Below are positions 26,680 to 35,665 of a DNA stretch of 61,833 nucleotides, piece by piece; position 1 is the stretch's first letter, and each line of letters opens with the position of its first letter. Where the stretch lies: contig JBCDBL010000005.1 of assembly GCA_039183635.1 (NCBI GenBank), forward strand, positions 1 to 61,833, read 5' to 3'. The position numbers were made by a program, and so were the translations under genes. The notes beneath the pieces are model-generated. The model had not been told where the DNA came from. It did not search any database and saw only the letters and a program-made list of their open reading frames with translations. Origin of the DNA: JBCDBL01 sp039183635. GTDB taxonomy: Bacteria > Pseudomonadota > Alphaproteobacteria > Caulobacterales > Parvularculaceae.

Positions 26680-27252
26680 TTGAAGGCAAGGGATTACGCT
26701 ACCGCCCGTAAGGCGGAGGCTACATTGATTGATGCGCAACAACATTCTGAAGCCATATTAATCGATGCTCAAAACACGTACAAAGAAGAAAAAGCGCGTG
26801 GTCGTGATGAGGGGCTTGCGGAAGCGCAAGGAGAAGTGGCTGAACAAATTCTGAATGTTGTTTCGCGTTCGGTTGATTATCTCGCCGGTGCGGAAGCGGA
26901 GGTCGCCAGTATAGTGCTTACGTGTTTGCGTAAAATCCTCGGTGACTTTTCTGATGAGGAGCTTGTCATCCGTGAGGCGCGCACTGCGCTTCAGGTCGTG
27001 CGCAATGAACCTCGTGTCACGCTGCGCGTATCAACTGATGTTGAACGCGAGGTGCGCGAGCGGGTCGGCGAGATTTTGAGCGGCAATGGCGGCGTAAATT
27101 TCCTCGAGGTTGTTGGAGATGACCGTATCGGCAAAGGAGGTTGTCTGCTTGAAAGCGAAGCCGGAGTTGTTGATGCGAGCATACAGCAGCAACTTGACGC
27201 GTTGGAAGAGGCGCTGAGTGCACGGGTTAACGTTTCATCCTCAAAAGCATGA
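26680..27252 (+). CDS. sctL: SctL, ATPase stator/regulator (main reading frame)
   Basis: 190 residues from the TTG at 26680. It belongs to the YscL/FliH family: an alanine- and charge-rich N-terminal helix (ARDYATARKAEATLIDAQ, repeated as SEAILIDAQNTYKEEKARG) in place of the usual GxxxG region. The conserved C-terminal domain has VASIVLTCLRKILGDF, VTLRVSTDVEREVRERV and GKGGCLLESEAGVVDASI. It connects SctN to the SctQ pods. The true start is probably ATG 26620, but that frame contains TAG at 26656-26658. This is either a nonsense mutation, a sequencing error, a readthrough event or restart at a weak codon. Confidence 0.8.
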   Translation: MKARDYATARKAEATLIDAQQHSEAILIDAQNTYKEEKARGRDEGLAEAQGEVAEQILNVVSRSVDYLAGAEAEVASIVLTCLRKILGDFSDEELVIREARTALQVVRNEPRVTLRVSTDVEREVRERVGEILSGNGGVNFLEVVGDDRIGKGGCLLESEAGVVDASIQQQLDALEEALSARVNVSSSKA

Positions 27253-27280
27253 AATTAAACACGTATAAGGAGAACAGGTA

Positions 27281-27781
27281 ATGATTGTTACATATGAAGA
27301 AATCAGCACTATACTAACTAAAATTGGACCTGAACTTGAAGTAGATGAGATTGCGGCCTATGAAGAATCGCGGACTTGGGCTGTAGCGACGTCTGATGGT
27401 GGCTGGGATGCGGTGATCCTGCTTCATTATGACGAAGCATCACGAAAGTTGTTTGTTTCAGGTGACTGCGGGCCCGTTCCCGATGATAAGGTTTTATCCA
27501 CCTACGAATTTCTGTTGAAATACAACCTCGCTTGTATTGATACGGGGGGCGCCCGGTTCGCCCTCGACGGCCCGGGCGGTGATATTTCTCTTATTTTTGA
27601 TCTTCCGCTAGCGGATCTTGAGGCTGATACGCTGAGCGTGACGATCGGCAACTTTATCAATCTGCTCAGAACCATGCAAGCAATGGTCATTTGCGGTTTT
27701 GGTGAGGACCCTTCTGTTCAAGGCGATGTTAATGTAGTCGATGGCATGACTGATCGGATGCAAGGTGCAATCCGCGCCTGA
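27281..27781 (+). CDS. CesT-like class I T3SS chaperone
   Basis: 166-residue acidic protein with class I chaperone features: VDEIAAYEESRTWAVATSDG, the strand pattern WDAVILLHYDEASRKLFVSG, a helix YEFLLKYNLA, then FALDGPGGDISLIFDLPL and a final helix FINLLRTMQAMV. AAGGAG precedes the ATG. It sits between sctL and the first of five paralogous large proteins, 49 bases upstream of the 972-aa gene. That makes it the likely chaperone for the shared N-terminal module of that family. Confidence 0.7.
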   Translation: MIVTYEEISTILTKIGPELEVDEIAAYEESRTWAVATSDGGWDAVILLHYDEASRKLFVSGDCGPVPDDKVLSTYEFLLKYNLACIDTGGARFALDGPGGDISLIFDLPLADLEADTLSVTIGNFINLLRTMQAMVICGFGEDPSVQGDVNVVDGMTDRMQGAIRA

Positions 27782-27830
27782 TTAGCAGTGGCGGTATGAA
27801 CTGGACATAAAGCTTATATAGAGAATTCAA

Positions 27831-30749
27831 ATGTTTCGCACCCGATCCAATTATATAAATGTGGATAATAGTTATACGGATATTCGTAATAAGCTTCATC
27901 GCGCTTATCAGGAAAAAGGCGCGAACGCTCGGGTGCGTTTCGTTGAAGGGCGCGGTCTTTATATAAAAAATGAAAAAGCGGATTGGCGAAAATCTCGCGA
28001 TTCAGACAAGCAAAAAAACGAACGCCAGGAAAAATTTACGAACGCCAGGGACACTCTTATAGCTGCGATAGATCGAGAGTATAATGGTTGGAGTGTCGAT
28101 GGTCAGTCCATGGGGCGCTATGTGCTTGATAATCTGTCTACGCCTTTCAATTTTGACGAGATAGACGAACAAGTCCTTGAAGAACTAGACGAACAAGCGC
28201 TTGAAGAACTAAAAAAACAAGCGTTTAAAGGGCTGGACGAACAAGCGCTTAAAGATATTGACGCCTTAATTGCAGAGGGTATGCAAAAAGTCATAACCGC
28301 CTTGACGCACATTGCGGAAAACGGTGCTCCAGAGCGGAGCAATTCTTCTCGAGAAGCACGTGGCCGAATACAAGAGGCGCGTGAGCGAAACGCGATTTTT
28401 CAAGAACTCAAAAGCGCCCGAGAAGAAGAAGCATCACGCAACAGGGTGCAACGTTGGTGGGCGAAATACTTTGGCGACAACCATTTACAAGTCAAGGTCG
28501 ATCGCGCTTTAGATCGGGCCCGGAATTGGCGCGCGATTGTTCATGGCAATCGTTTGTTGGCCGAGGCGATTGCAGAAGACCTTCAAGGGGCTGATTTTGT
28601 CGGTGATTTACAAGCAACATCCCGCGAAATCCTTAAGGAACTTAAGCTTTTGCGTACGGGCCTGACGCCTGACAGCCATAAAGCGGTTCGAGATTATTTA
28701 GGCGCGAGGGGCTATGCATCTGACGCCGTTCAACAGCTTGGCTCTTATGTTGATCTGACCCAAAACGCCAAGACAAATATAAACCGTTTGCGTCGTTTGA
28801 ACAGCGGTATAGACCATATCTGTCGTATGACAGATTTTAGCTCTGCTAATGGCCCTATTCTTGATGCATTGAATGCCTGCGATTATGCGCTTTTTGAAGC
28901 GGAAAGAGATTTAAATACAGGCATATTAACAAGAGAAGGTCATTGCACAGCACTTTATAATGAGTTCAGACAAAGCTTTCAATTTTTATGCGAGGCGAGG
29001 CGAGCCCTCGCGGGCGTGACGAGGACGCCGCAAAATGCGCAGGCTTATGATCGACTTACAGGTTTGATAGATGAGCATCTTGTCGTTACCCACGATTTTG
29101 CCTGTGCCGTTCTTAAAGTCGGCAAGGACGACTTAGATGGGCACAGTGAAAATTTTCGTTTGCCGATCAAGGAGGGGGTAAACCTGATTGCGGACTTCGC
29201 CCCTAGCTCGCTGGTTGCTGCCTTGCCGCAGCCGAAAAAAATCTTTCAGTCTACCGCTCGAAAGATGAATGGCGAGGCAATGCCCGAGACAAGTTATAAT
29301 GATGCCTGTGGACGGGTTTCGGAGGCGTTAAACAAGTACAAAACAGCACTATCGGGGCGGCGCGTTGAGGCGCAGTTGAAATACTTAGGTAAACTTCGCC
29401 GAAGAGTGGCGCAGGCCAGTCGGCTGAATGACCAGTTTGTTATTGTGTACGGGCGTCAAGCAGCCCTCGGTGGGAGTGCGCATCCGGCCGTAAATAATCA
29501 TTTGCAAGATCAACGCGCTGATCTTCAAATGTTGAATCTGCGTTGTGTACAAGAACGGTTGCGTCTCGATAAAGAACAAGTACGTACAGGGCGCAGGCGT
29601 GATCGAAACCCTTTAGAGTCTGACAGCGCTTCGAGTGTCAGCAACAAGCACACACAGAAATTCATCAATCCTCGACCTGGCCTACGAAGCCTTAATCGCT
29701 GCGATAGCAGCAATGATGATCTGAGCGATGAACCATCAAGCGGCGTCTTTAGCAATAATGCGGGCGGCAATGAATCCTTGCTCAGTTTTGACGACGACAG
29801 CAATAATGCAAGTTCGTCCATAGATCAGGAACGGCATCGCGAGTACCCTATTGAGGCTGTGGCGTCTAAGGCGCGCCAGACCACGATTGAGCCTGCGGCG
29901 AAAAAAGTCGTTAGCGCAGCTTTCGATAGCTTGCCTAACACAACCATTGTTGCGGATTATGTAAATTACCCCGAAGATGTGGAAAGCCATAGCGGCGTCG
30001 TCCAATCGGACGCCGGCGGCGTTTCCGTTGTATCCTGGGGGCCGACGCGATCAACGCCTCAAAGCGACAACAGTCCGCCGCAGAATATGCAAGAACCGGA
30101 GTTTGACGCTTCAGGCCCTCAATATACAAACGACCAGTTCACACTTTACAACGGGGCCTTATCGAACGCCTGGTTCCCTATTCAACTCGATCTCCCTCTT
30201 TCCGGTTTACCTGAGCATCCAGTAGATCAGTACGTGCGGCAGAGTACTTTTGATGATCAGCCGCAGTTTCAACGGACTGTGTCTACAGAAACAGCAGGAG
30301 ACGAACCTGCTCCTGGGCTTTTTCCTGAAACGAGTCAGGTGTCTTATATCAGTGATCCGAGTACAGCGAACAGCTTAAATCAGTTGAGGTTAGATTTAAA
30401 TACCACGACAGTAAATACACTGACTAATGAAGTTTCTAACCAATTTGAAAATAAGATAAATAGAAGATCAAACATGCAAAATAGCGACAACAAATATGAT
30501 GCGGGGCATTTGCAAGGATTAGACTTTAGTGACAAAGGCGGCTTCACATATCTTTATGAGGATCCTGAATATAACGCTTCAGATAACAGCGAGCCCACTG
30601 AAGCTAGCTCTTCAGAGATGAACATTGCCAGAACGCCTGAGCCAGATGAGTTGAACTTGTCAAATGGCGGAGAAGATTCAACTTCCGTGCAAAACAGAAC
30701 GCCGGAGACGTCGCGTAAGGCGCGATTTTCAAAATCGTCACGGTCATGA
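27831..30749 (+). CDS. candidate T3SS effector, family 2 (972 aa)
   Basis: Unrecognised protein, first of five paralogues. The N-terminal module (about residues 1-110) has the shared pattern of YTDIRNKLHRAYQ, GRGLYIKNEKADW and LIAAIDREYNGWSVDGQSMGRYVLD. The helical core begins near residue 237 with NRLLAEAIAEDLQ and includes GLTPDSHKAVRDYLGARG. Four degenerate 8-residue repeats (LEELDEQA-like) lie near 28165-28262. The C-terminal third is acidic, Ser/Asn-rich and probably disordered, ending in a basic tail (SRKARFSKSSRS). No enzymatic motif is seen. The ribosome site is weak. The gene follows a chaperone gene, as expected for a secreted substrate. Confidence 0.75.
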   Translation: MFRTRSNYINVDNSYTDIRNKLHRAYQEKGANARVRFVEGRGLYIKNEKADWRKSRDSDKQKNERQEKFTNARDTLIAAIDREYNGWSVDGQSMGRYVLDNLSTPFNFDEIDEQVLEELDEQALEELKKQAFKGLDEQALKDIDALIAEGMQKVITALTHIAENGAPERSNSSREARGRIQEARERNAIFQELKSAREEEASRNRVQRWWAKYFGDNHLQVKVDRALDRARNWRAIVHGNRLLAEAIAEDLQGADFVGDLQATSREILKELKLLRTGLTPDSHKAVRDYLGARGYASDAVQQLGSYVDLTQNAKTNINRLRRLNSGIDHICRMTDFSSANGPILDALNACDYALFEAERDLNTGILTREGHCTALYNEFRQSFQFLCEARRALAGVTRTPQNAQAYDRLTGLIDEHLVVTHDFACAVLKVGKDDLDGHSENFRLPIKEGVNLIADFAPSSLVAALPQPKKIFQSTARKMNGEAMPETSYNDACGRVSEALNKYKTALSGRRVEAQLKYLGKLRRRVAQASRLNDQFVIVYGRQAALGGSAHPAVNNHLQDQRADLQMLNLRCVQERLRLDKEQVRTGRRRDRNPLESDSASSVSNKHTQKFINPRPGLRSLNRCDSSNDDLSDEPSSGVFSNNAGGNESLLSFDDDSNNASSSIDQERHREYPIEAVASKARQTTIEPAAKKVVSAAFDSLPNTTIVADYVNYPEDVESHSGVVQSDAGGVSVVSWGPTRSTPQSDNSPPQNMQEPEFDASGPQYTNDQFTLYNGALSNAWFPIQLDLPLSGLPEHPVDQYVRQSTFDDQPQFQRTVSTETAGDEPAPGLFPETSQVSYISDPSTANSLNQLRLDLNTTTVNTLTNEVSNQFENKINRRSNMQNSDNKYDAGHLQGLDFSDKGGFTYLYEDPEYNASDNSEPTEASSSEMNIARTPEPDELNLSNGGEDSTSVQNRTPETSRKARFSKSSRS
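28165..28262 (+). repeat. 8-residue coding repeats in the 972-aa protein
   Basis: Roughly four 24-bp units encode variations on LEELDEQA, LEELKKQA, FKGLDEQA and LKDIDALI. The DNA copies are close (for example GACGAACAAGCGCTT occurs twice), which points to recent tandem duplication by slippage. The encoded segment should be a charged amphipathic helix. Confidence 0.75.
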
Positions 30750-30848
30750 TCAAAGTAACAGGTAAGCGCAGAAGGCGCGCCATGATAGATTATCGCGAAT
30801 GTTAAGGCTGAAAGTACTCGTCAGCTTTCATATATAGGAGCGTAAGAG

Positions 30849-32606
30849 ATGGGCGATGCAACTAAAATTGATGTAGCGAACAAGACTTTTGATCAGCTAT
30901 ATGAAGGCCTTCAATCTCAGCTTGAAAAAAAGTCAGGCACAACGTGTTATGCGCGGTTTGATGCGCAAAAGGGACTGCGAATCAAGAATGGGATAAAAAA
31001 TCCCCTTAAGTTCGATTCAATTATGGATAGACGCGGAAAGAAGTTTTCCGATGCTGCGACGATCTTCAAGGATGCGATCAACCTACAGTATCCAGATCAA
31101 AGGGTCGGGGGGAAAACGCTCGGCGAGGCGCTTGTGAATTCTGTCATGAACGACCGTTCGCAAGGTGACCGGATCAGTGCGCCGGAGATTAAAGCACTCT
31201 ATCAGAAGCTGCACCAATATGCCGATGAACATAACCTTGAGGCCGCACCCTCCAATCAAGCGGCGTTCAGTACCGTAGCATCCAGCCGGATTGCGCAAAG
31301 CAATGCCTCAATTAAGGTCGGGGAAGCTCTTTTAAAAGATGCCGTCCATCACGATGTGCGCAAGCACAAATATTATCAGGATAAGCCTGCGGCGGCGACG
31401 GCGCGTGCGAACGAGATCTTATCGAACGTCGATCTGCGTCATGGCTTAACCACGTCGTCTCTCAATGCCGTTGCTAACGAAATGGCGAATGGCCTCCCGT
31501 CAATCACTGGAGGCGTGCGAACGGGCAATCTCCTCGATCTTCTTGACATTCGCCAAAGGATTAATACGGCGAGCCATCATATTGAGCGTTTAAATCAAAC
31601 GCTTCCAAAGTTTGCACAGCATTTTTCAGGCGAGGCGCGACTGGCGCTTGAGGAGGCTATCAGCGAGCGGCGCGCCATCCTAAGAGATCTTGGGAACTTA
31701 TCATTTCCGGTAGACTTAAATGATCAAGACAAGGTTGGTGATCTTGCGGCTCGGCTTGAACAGAATTGTTTTCGGGTAAGTGATGCCATGTCGGAGATGA
31801 ACCGTTCTGGTTTTCCGAATCGCAAAGCGGCCTCAATGCATCGGGCTGAACATGAAATAGAAGTCCTTGGGCTTGCCGCGTCGTTATGGAACTTTGCACC
31901 GGGGGCCAACGGTGCGAATAGCCGTACTGATCTTCGCGACCTTCTTTCCAAATACCCGTTAGAAGACTCACTCTACGCAATGGAGTCTGCGAGTGCGACT
32001 ATTCCAACAACCTTGTGGAATGCGCCAACGCGACAAGCAAGTGATACGTTTAAGGAAGTTACAGAAGCATACAATAAAACTCTGAAGGAGAGCCAAATGC
32101 TTTGGGGCGACTACGAACAACGTGATCCTGAGGCCACTTTGGGGCATGTTGAACAAGCGTTGACGATGGCGCTAATTCAAAATGACGCTATGATTAACAG
32201 CTTTTGGCGCGCTGCAGCCATCCGCGGGCTAGACCAGGCCTTCCGCGAAGAGGCTGCGGAAAATAGCTTTAAGCGTACTATAATACAGCGCAACCACCTG
32301 AACTTTCAGTTGGCTTATGTGCAAGCGCTGAAGCAACAAGGCATCCAACGCGCACCCAGTATAACACCTCCACCATCAAATTACGCCGGTTCTCAGTCAA
32401 ATGCTGAAGAAGTATTTGAGCGCGCCAACGTCGCCTCAATATTGAACATCAACGCGGATGAAAGTCTTGATCCCGCCAATGCAGGCGACAAAACAGAGGT
32501 AGATGTCAGTAACGCTAGCAATGACATCCATAATGGGGATTGGTTGAATACTGGCTTAAACCAGAACGCTAGTTCTCACGATGAGGAAGATATTGGAGCC
32601 GAGTAA
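30849..32606 (+). CDS. candidate T3SS effector, family 2 (585 aa)
   Basis: Unrecognised. The N-terminal module has IDVANKTFDQLYEGLQSQLE, ARFDAQKGLRIKNG and FKDAINLQYPDQRVGGKTLGEALV, aligning with its four paralogues. The helical core begins near residue 158 with EALLKDAVHHDVRKH, followed by RHGLTTSSLNAVANEMANGL and ITGGVRTGNLLDLLDIRQ. The C-terminal 80 residues are acidic and Asn-rich (VFERANVASILNINADESLD). AGGAG precedes the ATG; the gene is 100 bases after the 972-aa gene and 173 bases before the 961-aa gene. It is the shortest member and lacks the long disordered tail of the first. Confidence 0.75.
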   Translation: MGDATKIDVANKTFDQLYEGLQSQLEKKSGTTCYARFDAQKGLRIKNGIKNPLKFDSIMDRRGKKFSDAATIFKDAINLQYPDQRVGGKTLGEALVNSVMNDRSQGDRISAPEIKALYQKLHQYADEHNLEAAPSNQAAFSTVASSRIAQSNASIKVGEALLKDAVHHDVRKHKYYQDKPAAATARANEILSNVDLRHGLTTSSLNAVANEMANGLPSITGGVRTGNLLDLLDIRQRINTASHHIERLNQTLPKFAQHFSGEARLALEEAISERRAILRDLGNLSFPVDLNDQDKVGDLAARLEQNCFRVSDAMSEMNRSGFPNRKAASMHRAEHEIEVLGLAASLWNFAPGANGANSRTDLRDLLSKYPLEDSLYAMESASATIPTTLWNAPTRQASDTFKEVTEAYNKTLKESQMLWGDYEQRDPEATLGHVEQALTMALIQNDAMINSFWRAAAIRGLDQAFREEAAENSFKRTIIQRNHLNFQLAYVQALKQQGIQRAPSITPPPSNYAGSQSNAEEVFERANVASILNINADESLDPANAGDKTEVDVSNASNDIHNGDWLNTGLNQNASSHDEEDIGAE

Positions 32607-32779
32607 TACTAGCGGCATATCGAAATTGTAGTGTGAAGCATGGATAAGCGAGAAGATTATAAACTGGTTCGCATTGTACAAAAAGTACTTTGCGTGTACG
32701 AATTAATGTTTTCTATGCGTGTTTTAAGAAAAAAAGCTACGCACGGCGTCGCTTGCGACATTGGTAAGGGAGGTGGTTT

Positions 32780-35665
32780 ATGCCCTCACGTGTAGGAATT
32801 GATCCCAGCCGACAATTTACAGAAATTGAACCGGAAATTCGCGATCAGTTTCTTGCCAAGAGTTGCTCCGGTGATCTTTGCTTGTCGAAGGCTAAAGGCC
32901 TTTACGTTTCAAACGGCGCTTTCAATCTGGCGCCTGAGGATGCCATTCGCCATAAGGAGGTTTTTCACGACAAGCGCGAGAAAATGATGGCCGCTGGGCG
33001 GGAAATCGAAGATCATCTTAAGGAGGCGATTAACCGCGAGTTCCCGCGCTTACGGCCCAAAGGTCAAACACTTGGCGACTATGCGCTGTCGCGTGCTAAG
33101 TCGCGTAAACTTGACGTATGGGCGTTTCGTGAGCGGCAAAGAATTGAAGAACTTGGTCGGGATAAGCACCTTGAAAATAAGGATGTTGAGTTTCCGTATG
33201 AACTAAACTCAATAGAGAAAAAAGCGCTATTGGGTGAGAAGCTGACATCAACTGAAAAAGAGCATCTCCTTCACAGTACAATGACGGAAGAACAGAAAGC
33301 AGCGCTTACGTCAAGGGTGAATAACGGTGACATAAAGGTTATCAGCCCTGATTTATGGGCGTCTAAAGAGCATAAGAGAATTGAACAACAGCTATACGAC
33401 CCTCAAATTCGTAATGAGAATATTAAATTCCCATATCATTTGGATGGCATACAAAAAAAATTACTGATAGACGAAAAACTAACGGCGACTGAAAAGGAAT
33501 ATCTTCTTAAAAGCACGCTGACGGAAGAGCAGAAAGCGACTCTGGCTTCATCATATGATGCTTTTGATTTCAGCGATGTAAACAATTTCGTACTCGAAGG
33601 CCTGGATGTTGCGGCGCAGCTAGAGCGAAATGTCGATCTGCAACATGCGGCGCGCGATCATTTAATGATACTAAAGGCGCGTGATCTCAATCCGGATGAT
33701 GTGGTTTCTGTTGAACGGCATGTCCAGCGCCATCGCATTGTAGAAGGAAGCCGTTTGCTTCGAAATGCGATTGCTGGTGATCTTGCGACGAACCCTAGCC
33801 TCGGGTCCCGCGCGGCGGCGGCTGCTGCGGCGTTCGTTTCCAATTTGCAGACGTCATCGGATGTTTTGGCGCCCTCGAATCTGATGAAGGCTGTGCAAAT
33901 TCTACAAAGTTTGGGGTGCGGAACTGAACAGGTCGAGAAGCTTGGCAACCTTAAGGCGGTTGAGCAGGCTTTGCGGGGGACAATTCCTGTCGCGCATGGT
34001 CTGAACAGGTTCATAGAACGAAGTGCGGGCGGGTCAGAATTCGAGGCGGAGCGGGCGAATATCAGATATACGATCGAACATAGCGCCTTCGCCCTTGAGA
34101 GTGCATCTGCTCTTTTGAATGACATGCAAGCGTTCGACCCGAATGCGCGGGAGCAGGTGGCGACGCGCCTGATGGACAGCGTCGTTTCGTTCACTAACTT
34201 ATGTAATCGGCCGCTTTTTAAAAATGCAGCTAAGGGATCGTCTGCGCACCGGCTTGCAGAGAAGTTGGCTGAGCAAGCACGGATCGCCAACGAACTCGCG
34301 TTAGCGTTGAGGACGCCATCTGTAGGCGGCGATATGCCGTTGCTAAGAAACGCCGCAGCGCCTGAGGTGCGTCAGCCAGGGAATGCAGCGTTTGCATCGA
34401 CATCTAAAGAACGAGAGGCAAAACGTCTCTTCGCCACAGCTATTAAGGGCGACCTCACAAGCAGCGGAACCTTTCCGAAAGAGACGGAGGTGGCCAGTAT
34501 CGCTGCTGCAAATATTTTGTTGTTGCTCCCGGCCGATCAGCCAGCCTTGACATCACAGAACATCGCAAAGGTTGAGTACCTGTTAAGCTGTTTACGTCTC
34601 TCCAACGGGCATGTCAGTCAGTTGAGAAATCACGTCGATCTTGATAATACGATATTCGCCTCGATTTCCCAGATTCATGACCTGAACGAAAAAACTATCG
34701 CCGCTATCAAATCCATGGGCGGGGATCCGATCAACAGATATCATCTGTTCCAGTTCACTAAAAAGGCGTATACAAACAAAATTGAAGGTGTATTAAATGA
34801 TGTGAAAGGCTTTTTGATTTCGGGGCGGTTCGATGACGAGGCCGAACGCCTGCGTTTGTTTAATAAGTTGAAAAAAGTATCTCGCGGCTGTGAGCGTACT
34901 CTGCAGTTTATGGAACGCGAAATACGCTATAGCACGACGAAAGCTACATATGCACCGGCTATTCAGGCTGTAGAAGCGCAGATGGCGGCTGTGTGCGACC
35001 TGGCGCGGGAGCTCTATCCGTCGAATGATAGTGAAGTTCTCAGTCGGGCCATGGAGGCGTTTTATTCGCAGGGCGCCAGAGACCCGTCCCGCTTGGCAAG
35101 GCAGGACGTTGCGGTTCTTGAAGAGCGCGTTGAGTCGCCGAACATTCTTTTCCACTCCGATGCGCAGCGATTGAAGTCGCATGAAGACCTGGAAGAGCCA
35201 GTTAGGCAGTACAATAATTTAATTGATCAACTTAAAAGTGCGCTTCGTTCGTTCAGGGAATCTGGTATGCGTTCGCACCTTAGACGGTTGAGTGTGATGG
35301 TTTCGCAAGCGCTAAAACTAAACGTAGACGTTACAAATACATTTCAATCCATTAATCAATTTCGCAACACTGGAAAGCATGGGCGGCATGATGAAGGAAC
35401 GCCTGCACTTAAGGCGCAAAGAGAATGCCTTCAAGCGTTGCAGTCGAATGTGTTGCGAGCGTCCATACCCCAATATCAGCGTTCGCTCGACATCATTGTG
35501 GAAGAAGAGGACGACTTGGAACAGGATTGGCCTGTGGTAACAGCTGCGTCTTCTGGCGATAGTGGAATTATAGACGAACTGGCTGAAGCGCCTGCTGATA
35601 AGAGAGCAGAGCCAGAGGATATCTCGGTAACGACCAAGAACGATCAAAAAAGGGCTGTATCATGA
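32780..35665 (+). CDS. candidate T3SS effector, family 2 (961 aa), internally duplicated
   Basis: Unrecognised. The N-terminal module has IDPSRQFTEIEPEIRDQF, SKAKGLYVSNGAFN and LKEAINREFPRLRPKGQTLG. Residues about 114-259 contain a 79-residue tandem duplication (RIEELGRDKH...TEEQKAALTS and RIEQQLYDPQ...TEEQKATLAS). The helical core found once in the other members is present twice here: SRLLRNAIAGDLATNPSLGS near residue 323 and KRLFATAIKGDLTSSG near residue 547. A coiled-coil-like C-terminal part ends in an acidic tail. A strong GGGAGGTGG ribosome site precedes the ATG. The stop overlaps the next start (ATGA). Confidence 0.75.
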   Translation: MPSRVGIDPSRQFTEIEPEIRDQFLAKSCSGDLCLSKAKGLYVSNGAFNLAPEDAIRHKEVFHDKREKMMAAGREIEDHLKEAINREFPRLRPKGQTLGDYALSRAKSRKLDVWAFRERQRIEELGRDKHLENKDVEFPYELNSIEKKALLGEKLTSTEKEHLLHSTMTEEQKAALTSRVNNGDIKVISPDLWASKEHKRIEQQLYDPQIRNENIKFPYHLDGIQKKLLIDEKLTATEKEYLLKSTLTEEQKATLASSYDAFDFSDVNNFVLEGLDVAAQLERNVDLQHAARDHLMILKARDLNPDDVVSVERHVQRHRIVEGSRLLRNAIAGDLATNPSLGSRAAAAAAAFVSNLQTSSDVLAPSNLMKAVQILQSLGCGTEQVEKLGNLKAVEQALRGTIPVAHGLNRFIERSAGGSEFEAERANIRYTIEHSAFALESASALLNDMQAFDPNAREQVATRLMDSVVSFTNLCNRPLFKNAAKGSSAHRLAEKLAEQARIANELALALRTPSVGGDMPLLRNAAAPEVRQPGNAAFASTSKEREAKRLFATAIKGDLTSSGTFPKETEVASIAAANILLLLPADQPALTSQNIAKVEYLLSCLRLSNGHVSQLRNHVDLDNTIFASISQIHDLNEKTIAAIKSMGGDPINRYHLFQFTKKAYTNKIEGVLNDVKGFLISGRFDDEAERLRLFNKLKKVSRGCERTLQFMEREIRYSTTKATYAPAIQAVEAQMAAVCDLARELYPSNDSEVLSRAMEAFYSQGARDPSRLARQDVAVLEERVESPNILFHSDAQRLKSHEDLEEPVRQYNNLIDQLKSALRSFRESGMRSHLRRLSVMVSQALKLNVDVTNTFQSINQFRNTGKHGRHDEGTPALKAQRECLQALQSNVLRASIPQYQRSLDIIVEEEDDLEQDWPVVTAASSGDSGIIDELAEAPADKRAEPEDISVTTKNDQKRAVS
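33119..33556 (+). repeat. 79-residue tandem duplication in the 961-aa protein
   Basis: Two coding copies start at 33119 and 33356 (237-bp period). Matching landmarks are RIEELGRD/RIEQQLYD, KDVEFPYELNSIEKKALL/ENIKFPYHLDGIQKKLLI, EKLTSTEKEHLLHSTMTEEQ/EKLTATEKEYLLKSTLTEEQ and KAALTS/KATLAS. The protein copies are about 60% identical by eye while the DNA has diverged more, so the duplication is not very recent. Confidence 0.85.
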
